Origin: Semisulcospira habei
Taxonomy: Eukaryota > Mollusca > Gastropoda > Semisulcospiridae
Direction of reading: 5' to 3'
Length of the DNA: 64,000 bases
Assembly (NCBI GenBank): GCA_036245525.1
Contig: BTPG01000004.1
Location: 47,550,823-47,614,822 of the forward strand
A model generated the notes under the pieces. The model saw only the letters and a program-made list of their open reading frames with translations, was not told where the DNA came from and ran no database searches. A program made the position numbers and the translations under genes. Below are positions 38,601-46,369 of this stretch, piece by piece; position 1 is the stretch's first letter; each line of letters opens with the position of its first letter.

Positions 38601-41600
38601 AACGTACGCTCTCTGCGGGACAACGAAGTCCCTGCCTCAGACTTGGGACCCACCTTGTTCATCTCGGACATCAATGCCCGGCGGCCTCTGATAGGCGTCG
38701 TACGCTCTCTGCGGGACAACGAAGTCCCTGCTGCTGACTTGGGTCGCACCTTGTAAACTCGGACATCAATGCCCGGCGATCTCGGATAGGCGTCGTACGC
38801 TCTCTGCGGGACAACGAAGTCCCTATCTCTGTGCGGGACAACGAAGCCCCTGTTGCTGACCTGAGGCGTCGTACGCTCTTTGCGGGACAACGAAGTCCCT
38901 ATCTCTGTGCGTGACCACGAAGGCCCTGTTCCTGCCTTGAGGCGTCGTACGCTCTCTGCGGGACAACGAAGTCCCTATCTCTGTGCGGGTCAACGAAGGC
39001 CCTGTTTTTGACTTGAGGCGTCGTACGTACTCTGCGGGACAACGAAGTCCCTATCTCTGTGCGGGTCAACGAAGTCCCTGTTTCTGACTTGAGGTGTCGT
39101 ACGTACTCTGCGGGACAACGAAGTCCCTATCTCTGTGCGGGTCAACGAAGTCCCTGTTTCTGACTTGAGGCATCGTACGTTCACTGCGGGACAACGAAGT
39201 CCCTATCTCTGTTCCAGTCATGAGGCGGACACCTCACCAGTGCGGGTCGACTCGCCTCCTGCTCAGGGAAGGCCCTCCGCATGCTCGTCCGAGGGGCCCT
39301 GAAAGTCGCCACACATCGTGCAGATCCGAACCTAGTTACTGCAACAAGAGGGTACAAGATGAAAGAGCGAGCGTGGCCTCTAAGGTCACGCAATAACAAC
39401 TCGCGCGCACTGGCGAATCGGACATAATTGAATATGTAGTCGAATCAAACGAGTGTACAGCGCGTGCCGACGCTCGGCGCTCCTTCCCACCCAAGGGCGC
39501 CGGTCGAGGGCATTCACCGAGATATTACCTGGCCATGGCGGAAAAAAGGAGCAAACCCACGTATCACCATATCGTAAACAGCACGCCACACAGCCCGACC
39601 GGTTCGGAGCGCAGGCCGAAGCAGCGTCCGGAAGCCGCCAGTCACAGTCTCCATGGAACAAGCCGTAGGCCCGTAGAACACACAGGTCGACGAGGCGGCC
39701 CAGCGTGAGCACTACTACCCCCAGTCACGCCACCATCTCCACAGTTCAAGTCCCAACGAACGAACAGTCAAGGTCGAAACGACCGGCCAAGAACCAAAGC
39801 GGAGCTCGAACAGACACAACCTACTTCTGCCAGCTAAGAACTAAAACTGGGGTATGCTGGGTAATCGTGTACCGGATGTGAGTAAGGGGAGGCTATTCGG
39901 GTTTGGCATGGTCTATGGCGCCCCACTCCTGCCAACACCCCCTTATACGGACACAACCAAAATTTGGCTAAAATTAGGCCAGCTAAGAGCCATTTCCTAA
40001 GTGTAATACCATCGGTAATGTGTTTTGAGAAAACAAATGCGCAAGTGTATTTCTTAGTTTCTTGGGCCTTTCTTGCATTTTACACGCATGGCAGTCACCT
40101 TTTTGGTCAGGGGAAGCTACAATGTCCACATACCTTTTTCTCCAGTGTCTCCACCACATAGTGCAGCAGTGTGACCTGTTTGCTGATACTGGAGCGTGTA
40201 TCCAGCATTTTGTTCAAGGAAGCAGGGCGGAAGCCTAGGGCATTTCCTCGCTGGCCACGGTTCATGTAATTCCCACATGCCAGGACCAACTCCAGTAATC
40301 GTTTCAGTTTGCGACTGCGGAACACCTCTTTGCAGGCCTCATGGACGGCTGCTCAGGAAAATATGCGAAAGAGTAATACAGACTATCAAATTCTCCATTA
40401 TTAGGCACATTCCAGTTAAACTTTAACCGTTGACCGACCATCACGTTTTGTTGAGGTGATTTCTGCAGGAATCACCTCAACAATAAGCGATACCAGCAGC
40501 CAAAGGGTTACAACGGTTAGTTTCTGTCTTGTGCTTTGATAAAACTTCATGTGAACTATTTTGTTCATGGAGAGTGTCTTCTCTTGTATTAAAATAAATA
40601 AATAAATAAAGTAAATCAAAGAAACCATTGCAATGGCACAGAACTGATCCACACCCAAAAGTATAGGCACCTTCAATTTTTAGTTTGCAGTCTTGCCGCC
40701 TCTCTTGAAATTTCTTCTTGAAGTAAAGTGCTCTCAGTCTTTCCTCATAGTGTGTTATTCTGTGACAGAAAAAAACACTTGTTCTTCCTTTAACACATTC
40801 AGCCCTGACGCACTACAGCAGGAGATGGATTGACCATGTTAATTCAAGGGTAGTGCCAGGTAAGCTTGGCGCCTATCGGCGCCAAGCATATCTGGCACTA
40901 CCCTTGAATTATCATGGTCGATCCATCTCCTGCAACTGGTGCATAGTTGTTAGATGACGAGTCCAAAATTTGGGAAATACGGGCGCGGGGTTGAATGAGT
41001 TAATCAGGTTTAATGAGTTAATGAGTTAAGCATACATGGGGCGGTCCGTGGTGCAGTGGTAAAAGCGCCTGCCACCAATGCAAGAGGTGCGAGGTTCGAT
41101 ACCCGGTTCCGGCATTGGACTTTTCTCTTCTTGTAAGTTTCACCATTTATTCGGGTGGACCGTCAGGGGTTTTTTCTCTGAGTACTCGGGCTCTTTCCTT
41201 CCCCACGAATTTGGTATTAATTTCAGTCAACTTAATCAAATTTCAAAAATATAAAAAAAACGATTTAAATTTCCAAAAATTTCAGTAGCTCACTTGAGCT
41301 TGCTCTTAGCACCACGTGAATGTTCTGTGTTTATGTACAGTGTGTGAGAGAATGCGTGTGTTTCATGTGAGCGTGCTTGTTGGGTTCAGTTTGCGCTATG
41401 TCCTACGGATTGAGTTATATTATAAATAATTTATGAGAAATGCACCATATAAATACTATGTATTATTATTATTATTATTATGGAGTCAATAACCATAATA
41501 ACCAATGTCATAAATACAGAAAGCAGGATTTTCCATAAGACTAATTGCAGTTTGTTGTTTCTTGTACAGTCTATGTGTGCTTGTCCTTGATGTAAGATGA

Positions 41601-42266
41601 TCCTGTAAACACACGGTAAAATATGTGCTGCTCTGTGATAAGGTCCAAAATCACAGGACAGCCAGCACGAAAGTCAGTTGGGGAAGAGTAAAATGCAACA
41701 TACCTGCTCATTTCATACAGGAATCTGTCTGCTCTAGCCATGTTGTCAATCTCTGATGCATACTCTGACAGCAGCTGAATCTCCTCTGCTGTTGGCACAA
41801 ACTTTAGAAGCTGAAAGAAAAACAATCAAGGAAACTCAGGAAAGATCCATAAAACATATATGTCAAAACAAAGTCGTTTGGTGAGAGGTCATTCAGATAC
41901 CAGAGCCCAGTTTTTTGGAATGATCTCCCACGTGAACTGAGATACGTGGATTCGAGAGAGGCATTCAAGCGAGCCTTAAAGACCCATATTTTTTCTGTCT
42001 GCTACAAATGACTTTGTCACACACCTGTCATGTTATAGTCATCTCTATCTATGTTAGAAGTAGTGTGTGTGTGGGTGTGTGTGAATGCGAGGATGAGTCC
42101 ATAAGCGTAGCACTTTTGAATGTTGACTTTATAGCTTGTTTACAGAATGCATTGTATTTTGTTTTAGTACTTTTTGTAAATTGCATTTTTGTAATTAGTT
42201 ATTTTTGTACATTTCGTTTTTGTTAAGCGCCTAGAGCTCTAATCTGAGGTTAGGCGCTATACAAGT

Positions 42267-42317
<51 letters not shown>

Positions 42318-44136
42318 AATGCCAACACACCCAACAAATTACATAAATGCACAAAATAGTCACTTGTCCACCTGGTTTATTATCACACTGGGAAGGCATC
42401 AAGCCAATCAACCAATATTTTTGAGCTATTCTGGTTGATCCATCTCACTGACAAGCTGAACCCATTAAACCATTTAGCCCTGACACCTGACAGCAGGTGA
42501 TGGATTGAGTATGATAATTCAAGGGTAGTGCCAGATTAGCTAGGCGCCTTCAGGTGCCAAGCTAATCTGGCACTACCCTTGAATTATCATGTTCAATCCA
42601 TCACCTGCAAGTGATACATAGTCATTAAGTAACACAAAATTTGGCAAGTGGGACCGTGGGCTTAAATGGGTTAACCATGACTGGTCAAAAGTACTGCTAG
42701 GATAGCTTGGCGTACTTCTAGCTGATAGCTATTCTTGGAACACCTTTGAACCACCACTGTTGACCAGTCTCTAAATCTGGCATGCAGTCTTCAGAGGACA
42801 AGGTAGTTGTCAGGCACTACTCTTGAGTTATCTGGCTGATTCATCTCCATGACTTATATGATTCATCTCCATGACTTGTATTTTGTAAGGTATGAGGTGA
42901 ATGAAAACTGCGTGTGCAGTGACGTGTACTCACCTGTTCCACCATGTCTTTTGGCAGGTCCTCCCCCTCATCCACATTCATGACAGCTTTGGCCAGCTCG
43001 GCATTAGTCAGTTTCAACTTGGACAGTAAGATGGTGCAATTCTGGGCCCGTCGTCCATCTATCACTGTCAGAACAGTCGTTTTAGGTAAAGTGAAGCTGT
43101 TCTGGCTTTTGCTGTCCTCCTCCCCCTCCTCTCCCGGCTTCTGATATGCAGAGAAAGTGTGTTCGAACTCCTGTAGGTCCAGGCTTTGATACATCTGAAG
43201 AACGGGACAACATTTTTTTAAAAGAAATTGAATCGTCCACAAGGTGAAATTTGGACTGCCTTCCCTGCGCAAAGCATGTTGCCACAAAGTAGTGCCACCC
43301 AATCTACTGACCTTCCTGGCTTACAAACATTCAATTAATTTATTAATATTTTATAAAAGTTTTCACAACTTTGTACCAACTATGTGCCAGGCGTGGGAGA
43401 TGAAATATGCCATGACAGTTCAAAGGTAGTTCATCTGGCACTACCCTAGTGAAATATGGCAATGTCTTCATGTGTGTGTTAAGACTCTCACCATTTGCCC
43501 AAATATCAAACAATGGGAAGGGGTGGGGGGTGGGTGGGTGGGTGGGTGGGGTGCGGGGGTGGGGGGGTGTGGGTGTGGGGAGGGGGGGGTGAGGTGTCCA
43601 AACACCCCAAAAAAGGGACTGTTATTTTTTTTAAATTTGGGTCAGGGAGGGTTGGGGGGGGGGGGGGGTTACGGTGTCTCCGTAACCCATGGTCAAACGC
43701 TGATCAAAAATCAACAAACATATACATGTACAAATATGATTTGATCTTACCTTTGCGTGAGCAAGATCTTGCCAAATTGTGCCAGTAATCTGACCCTGTA
43801 AAACATAAACCATGAAACTCCAAATGTAATTCAATATAATTAACCCTTTGGATGTCAGTAGGGTTTTTGTTATGGCGATTCCTGCATTAATCACTGTGAC
43901 AAAAAGCATTACCAACAGCCAAAGGGTTAAAGTTAGAAAAAACATAAGTCATCAGTATCTATCAAGCCATCAAAATAACATGAATGAAACACTTTTGCAT
44001 CTTGAACCACTGTAAATTGTCTTTAAAAAAATACCTACCTCTGGTATTTTTGTCCAGTTAAATGACTTGAGAGGAAGAGCAGGTTTTGGGCTGTTGCGTA
44101 GTTTTGCTGCTAACATGGGATTCAAGGAAATATTCC
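26518..44136 (-). CDS. DAAM: DAAM-type formin, 3' half (FH2 domain to DAD and stop), 12 exons
   Basis: Twelve minus-strand exons with matching phases: 44136-44039, 43795-43751, 43194-42934, 41810-41704, 40759-40671, 40348-40134, 31672-31611, 30860-30800, 29497-29363, 28330-28160, 27404-27308, 26651-26518. Together they encode the whole FH2 domain from [17 protein letters not shown] through [25 protein letters not shown] and [15 protein letters not shown], then the coiled, charged tail and the DAD-like segment [20 protein letters not shown], ending in a TAA stop. FH2 dimers nucleate and processively elongate actin filaments. The DAD binds the N-terminal DID to hold the protein inactive until Rho/Dishevelled signalling. 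The DAD sequence and exon order identify DAAM rather than Diaphanous. The GBD, FH3 and proline-rich FH1 exons are not in the window and should lie at higher coordinates or in the gap at 48327. All exons are open. Introns hold at least 13 hairpin MITEs, a SINE, a LINE end and a 6.8-kb DIRS element. Confidence 0.93.
26771..26984. mobile_element. TTAA-hairpin MITE, family 1b, best-preserved copy
   Basis: TTAACCCATTTAGTCCC at the left and GGGGCTAAAAGGGTTAA at the right are terminal inverted repeats. The core at 26803-26896 is a perfect 46-bp-arm palindrome with a two-base loop. It lies in the DAAM intron just upstream of the last exon. Confidence 0.93.
26981..27090. mobile_element. TTAA-hairpin MITE, family 1, truncated
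   Basis: Shares the TTAA of the previous copy, keeps one arm and a degenerate core, and lacks the right half. Confidence 0.65.
27308..27404 (-). CDS. DAAM: DAAM exon, basic linker before DAD
   Basis: Encodes [20 protein letters not shown] and a short polar segment, in phase with the DAD exon. Confidence 0.85.
28160..28330 (-). CDS. DAAM: DAAM exon, end of FH2 and charged helix
   Basis: 57 codons: [20 protein letters not shown] then a Lys/Glu-rich helix ([18 protein letters not shown]). Confidence 0.92.
28408..28501. mobile_element. TTAA palindrome MITE, family 2
   Basis: TTAACCCTTTTGCTGTCAG at the left, GCCAAAGGGTTAA at the right. The centre ACTGCAGTAAT is a variant of the usual CTGCAG core. 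Confidence 0.82.
28608..28804. mobile_element. TTAA-hairpin MITE, family 1b with shortened core
   Basis: Palindrome about 28688-28767, lacking the inner GGCGCC part (AGCTTGGC next to the loop is lost on one side). The right TTAA is shared with a family 2 copy. Confidence 0.82.
28801..28898. mobile_element. TTAA palindrome MITE, family 2
   Basis: TTAACCTTTTGGCTGTCAG to CACAGGGTTAA with the ATTCCTGCAGGAAT centre. Arms partly diverged. Confidence 0.8.
29021..29112. mobile_element. TTAA palindrome MITE, family 2
   Basis: TTAACCCTTTGGCT to AGCCAAAGGGTTAA, 92 bp, centre ATCCCTGCATGAATCA. Confidence 0.83.
29363..29497 (-). CDS. DAAM: DAAM exon, FH2 C-terminal part
   Basis: 45 codons including [14 protein letters not shown] and [16 protein letters not shown] 110-bp tandem repeat begins 30 bases upstream of its acceptor. 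Confidence 0.9.
29527..29856. repeat. 110-bp tandem repeat, three copies
   Basis: The phrase CTGACCCCCCAT recurs at 29531, 29641 and 29751. Units differ at only a few bases, so the array is young. It lies in a DAAM intron. Confidence 0.92.
30040..30490. repeat. Complex minisatellite
   Basis: Built from short phrases such as CAGTCATTGATACCACACAC and CAGCAATCAATGACG. A longer unit of roughly 100-120 bp is repeated from about 30110 to 30375. Confidence 0.85.
30800..30860 (-). CDS. DAAM: DAAM 61-nt exon
   Basis: Encodes [20 protein letters not shown], coiled-coil-like heptads of the FH2 C-terminal region. Confidence 0.85.
31079..31282. mobile_element. TTAA-hairpin MITE, family 1c
   Basis: TTAACCTTTTTCACCCTGA at the left. 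Palindrome about 31125-31198 with GGTGGTGCC arms. The right end is degenerate. It resembles 23210 in inverted orientation. Confidence 0.78.
31414..31504. mobile_element. TTAA palindrome MITE, family 2
   Basis: 91 bp, GATTCCTGCAGGAATCA centre, right end CCAAGGGGTTAA. It shares its TTAA with the family 3 palindrome. Confidence 0.85.
31501..31580. mobile_element. TTAA palindrome MITE, family 3, nearly perfect 80-bp palindrome
   Basis: Arms run TTAACTCTTTCGAGACGTGC inward to a central GGCTTAAGCC, with about one mismatch between arms. Both ends are TTAA. Confidence 0.88.
31611..31672 (-). CDS. DAAM: DAAM 62-nt exon
   Basis: Encodes [20 protein letters not shown], matching the Leu-Arg-x-x-x-x-Ala-Ala-Lys-Val helix after the post helix of FH2. 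Starts 31 bases from a perfect palindromic MITE (31501-31580). Confidence 0.85.
32260..33010. repeat. Diverged tandem repeat of about 165 bp, five copies
   Basis: Each unit contains GTGACCCTTGACCTTT (or GTGACCTTGACCTTT), then GGTCTTACCATCAGGTATCT and CAAGTTTGGGTTTGAAGTTG. Copies start near 32268, 32447, 32605, 32770 and 32933. It lies in a DAAM intron. Confidence 0.85.
33240..33602. repeat. DIRS B right terminal repeat plus internal complementary region
   Basis: TTACCGATGGTATTACAC occurs at about 33281 and 33576, inverted at about 33507. The stretch at 33508-33602 is complementary to both outer tips of the element, as in copy A. Confidence 0.82.
33610..37060 (-). pseudogene. Decayed DIRS B coding region
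   Basis: Read on the minus strand, fragments follow the order seen in copy A. An RT-like piece near 36400-36550 ([12 protein letters not shown]) comes first. Recombinase pieces follow: [18 protein letters not shown] near 34650-34715 and [17 protein letters not shown] near 34325-34375. Frames are broken many times. No intact catalytic set was found. Confidence 0.65.
38290..39225. repeat. Minisatellite within DIRS B, 76-bp units in its later part
   Basis: GGCGTCGTACG recurs at 38865, 38941, 39017 and about 39093 (76-bp period), each followed by CGGGACAACGAAGTCCCT. Looser units of roughly 90 bp with TGATAGGCGTNGTACGCTCT fill 38300-38860. Confidence 0.85.
39836..40037. repeat. DIRS B left terminal repeat
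   Basis: Reverse complement of 33290-33480 up to the TTACCGATGG motif, then the tip TTTGTTTTCTC (inverted) ending at 40037. Confidence 0.85.
40134..40348 (-). CDS. DAAM: DAAM exon, FH2 post domain
   Basis: Encodes [20 protein letters not shown] then [20 protein letters not shown] and the [13 protein letters not shown] helix. GNYMNxGxxxGNAxGF is the FH2 signature. The following intron holds DIRS copy B. Confidence 0.95.
40423..40511. mobile_element. TTAA palindrome MITE, family 2
   Basis: TTAACCGTTGACCGACC at the left, CAAAGGGTTAC at the right (TTAA decayed), centre TTTCTGCAGGAAT with matching GGTGAT/ATCACC arms. Confidence 0.78.
40671..40759 (-). CDS. DAAM: DAAM exon, FH2 helix
   Basis: Encodes [20 protein letters not shown] and DCKLKIE. 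Donor GTGCCT. Confidence 0.9.
40790..41003. mobile_element. TTAA-hairpin MITE, family 1b
   Basis: Palindrome about 40832-40926 (two arm mismatches), TTAACACATT at the left and AATGAGTTAA at the right. Confidence 0.83.
41038..41481 (+). mobile_element. tRNA-derived SINE
   Basis: The head contains polymerase III promoter boxes: A-box-like TGGTGCAGTGGTA at about 41049 and B box GGTTCGATACC at 41093-41103, with a tRNA-like 3' end CCGGCA. A unique body follows, then GCACCATATAAATACTATG and an (ATT)n tail at 41461-41481. It sits in a DAAM intron on the opposite strand. The exact 5' start and a target duplication were not established. Confidence 0.83.
41704..41810 (-). CDS. DAAM: DAAM exon, FH2 knob
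   Basis: Encodes [20 protein letters not shown] and [12 protein letters not shown], ending in a split Arg codon that is completed by the next exon. Confidence 0.92.
41850..42316 (+). mobile_element. LINE 3' end (L2/CR1-like), 5' truncated
   Basis: Codons from 41886 read [20 protein letters not shown] and then [15 protein letters not shown] before a TGA at 42009. This is the C-terminal signature (WNxLPxxLR, FKxxLKTHLF) of L2/CR1-like LINE ORF2. The 3' UTR contains AAGCGCCTAGAGCTCTAATC, then GCGCTATACAAGTACTC and an (ATT)n tail. The 5' boundary is approximate. Confidence 0.8.
42465..42674. mobile_element. TTAA-hairpin MITE, family 1b
   Basis: TTAAACCATTTAGCCC at the left and AATGGGTTAA at the right, palindrome about 42505-42600. 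The right TTAA is shared with the next fragment. Confidence 0.85.
42671..42800. mobile_element. TTAA-hairpin MITE, family 1, degenerate and truncated
   Basis: Begins TTAACCATGACTGGTCAAAAG. The hairpin core is recognisable (GATAGCTTGGCG) but the arms are diverged. The right end is missing. Confidence 0.55.
42934..43194 (-). CDS. DAAM: DAAM exon, FH2 lasso/knob
   Basis: 87 codons, from [19 protein letters not shown] through [20 protein letters not shown] to DLPKDMVEQ. Contains the conserved DxRRAQN actin-contact motif. A Glu-rich insert ([11 protein letters not shown]) sits in the variable loop. Confidence 0.93.
43514..43671. repeat. G-rich tract with many G runs
   Basis: Repeated GGGTGGGTGGG and long G homopolymers on the plus strand (C-rich on the DAAM coding strand), within a DAAM intron. 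Many runs of three or more G could support G-quadruplexes. Confidence 0.8.
43751..43795 (-). CDS. DAAM: DAAM 45-nt microexon
   Basis: Fifteen codons, [15 protein letters not shown], in phase 0 on both sides. Carries the second lasso tryptophan (GTIW). Confidence 0.88.
43840..43930. mobile_element. TTAA palindrome MITE, family 2
   Basis: TTAACCCTTTGGATGTCAG to ACAGCCAAAGGGTTAA, 91 bp, centre ATTCCTGCATTAATCAC. It lies 44 bases upstream of the 45-nt DAAM microexon. Confidence 0.87.
44039..44136 (-). CDS. DAAM: DAAM exon, FH1/FH2 junction
   Basis: Acceptor CTTCACAG, donor GTAGGT. Encodes [18 protein letters not shown] followed by [14 protein letters not shown], the start of FH2 (lasso region with the conserved Trp). 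Confidence 0.9.
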
Positions 44137-44283
44137 CTGTGAAGAAAGAAATTACATTCACCACATTTTGCCCTACATACATGCACCCATAATGTAAAAT
44201 GCAAGTGGCAAAAGTAGCCAGCAAAGTACTGTCAAGTCAATGTACTTTTGTTTTACATTATTCTTTACTCTTAATTATCACAA

Positions 44284-44495
44284 TTAACTCATATCATACT
44301 GAGGCTAAAAGCTTCAAATTTATACACTGCCATATGCAAGCTACATTATAGAACTTACAGATAAGGATATAGACCAATGGCTTTGGTTCAAGGGTAGTGC
44401 CAGAATAGCTTGGCGCCTAGAGGCTGGCACTACCCTTGAACTATTTTAGTCAAACTTATTTCACACTCTGGTGTATTCCGAATGATGAGGGTTAA
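44284..44495. mobile_element. TTAA-hairpin MITE, family 1a, one hairpin arm shortened
   Basis: Outer arms are nearly identical to the 2716 copy, but the second half of the inner palindrome (CGCCAAGCTATT) is deleted, so the hairpin is asymmetric. Confidence 0.85.
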
Positions 44496-45134
44496 ACTCA
44501 CAACCACCAGTATACACTGAAGCCACCCAACCGCAAAAAGGCATGCATCTTCATGAACCTCTTGGTGGCCTTATTTATATCTGTGCCGCTCCTGCAGAAC
44601 AATCACAGCACTTTCAGCCTAAATATTTCAAAGGTATTACTTACATCCAATGGCAGTGAGGAGATAATGCTCTTGGGCATGCAACTACCACTTACTGTTG
44701 CATTACTGGTAGCTGCATGCATAAGGATCACCTTTAACCCTGAAAGCAGTGATGATTATTACGCAGAAATGTGCGTATCTGACCCTCTAAAGCCACCGCT
44801 GACGCACTAGTGTTCCGAGCTCTGTCTGACTGATGTAAAATTTTGTACTCTGACGAAATAAGCTTTATATTTACGCACTCAAAAACGCACCAGTGCGTCA
44901 TCGTGAACATGTTTCACAGCCACGCTTTTGTGAGAGCGCCAAAACGCCAACGCAGCAATAGTACCGTATGCGCAGCAACAGAAATGTGTGTGTGTGTTAC
45001 AAAGTATGTGATTATCTAAGACTTCATCATTTGTGTGACCCCCTGGAAAATCCTGCTGACCCTCTGGTAACTGTAAACTTAATCTGCCACGCTAAACCTG
45101 ACCTGCTATATATATAAGAAAAAAATCAACACTG
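44496..45134. other. Unassigned sequence
   Basis: No exon recognised. It lies just upstream of the first visible DAAM exon and is presumably intron. Repeated GACGCAC/GCGTC phrases occur near 44800-44960. Confidence 0.3.
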
Positions 45135-45319
45135 TTAAAGCCCTGAAAGACTACAACAGGATGTGGATCAACCATGTTATTTCAAGGTTGGTGTCAGAAT
45201 AGCTATTCTGACACCAACCTTGAAATATCATGGTCGATCTGTCTCCAGAACTGTGATATATACCGCAGAGGATATCTACAAAAATTTGATAATATCGTCC
45301 TCAGGGCATAAGGAGTTAA
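45135..45319. mobile_element. TTAA-hairpin MITE, family 1, short core
   Basis: TTAAAGCCCTGAAAG at the left and AAGGAGTTAA at the right. The palindrome is about 45172-45232, lacking the inner GGCGCC part. Confidence 0.78.
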
Positions 45320-46369
45320 AGTGAGCTAAACATAAAATGAATATTACTGAACTCTGGCTGTTAGCACATTAATCTGGACATGAGAATTTGCAATGAAAAC
45401 ACGAATTTTTCTCTAAAATGTATTTTTTCGAAAAATACTTACCAATGACATTACTGTAAGGAATAGTGTCTTTGCTAGCCTAATTTTAGCCAAAATTGGT
45501 TGTGTACCTATATGGCAGGGGAGGCAACAAGAGGCATCATAAGCCTAGCCAGTATCCCGAGTAGCCTCCCTTCCATCCCCATCCGGGCAACCGCTCACCG
45601 GATACCTGCCAGTCTGTTTACTTAGCTGACGAGTGGCAAGCTGGGCAGGTGGGAGGGTTATTCGAGTAATGTCATCGGTAAGTATTTTTCGAAAAAATAC
45701 ATTTTAGAGAAAAATTCATTTGTTTCTTCAAAACACATTACCGATGACATTACTGTAAGGAAGAATTATGAAGAGGAGGAGGGTGCCGCTTATAATGCCC
45801 CTAACCCCCAACTAGGCCCACCCTCCCAGGAGCAACCTCCCGATAATTTTAGCTAAGAATAGCTGACGGCACCAAGGTTGCCGGGAGGGATTGTTGCGCT
45901 CCGGGGATGTTTCCCACCACCGCCATGTTTCCCGCTGGCCTGGGAGGACCCCAGAGGATCTCGCGCTGTCCGGAGAGGTCCTTCAGGTAGAATCGAGCAA
46001 AGTTGACTCCGCTCACCAGCGCATGGCCGCCGCAGAGTCTTTGATGGCTCAGTAGCGGTCGAAAGCGAGAATGCAGCCGTGGCTTTGACCTCGTGTGCCC
46101 TGATGTTTATCCCTTTGGCTGCATCAAGGTAGAGGTCCTAGTAGGTGGCGCGAAGTACTCAATGGAGCCAGGAGGTATACCGTCTGGGGTGAGATGTCAT
46201 CCCCACCTGAAAGGCGGGTGCGTCCCCTGCGTATCGGCTTGGTCCGGCGCAGGAGTCCACATAAGGCTCTCACCGGATCCTGTTGTCTTTATCCCGGGCA
46301 GGGCCTGAATCCCCAAAGGGCCGAATGGTGACCAACTGGGTGAACAGAGGAACCGGGTCGTGGCTAGGA

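Larger units (their letters stand above)
33240..40037 (-). mobile_element. DIRS-type retrotransposon, copy B, inside a DAAM intron
   Basis: Minus-strand element of about 6.8 kb. The right terminal repeat (33240-33505) and internal complementary region (33505-33602) are at low coordinates, and the left terminal repeat (39836-40037) is at high coordinates. The shared motif is TTACCGATGGTATTAC. Coding remnants lie at 33610-37060. The 5' part (37070-39835) is non-coding and contains a minisatellite. The sequence is a different family from copy A, as the terminal repeats differ outside the short motif. Confidence 0.87.

Noticed and set aside
41038..41110. Possible tRNA gene
   Set aside because: A and B boxes are present, but a long body with an (ATT)n tail follows and the acceptor stem is not convincing, so it is better explained as a tRNA-derived SINE.
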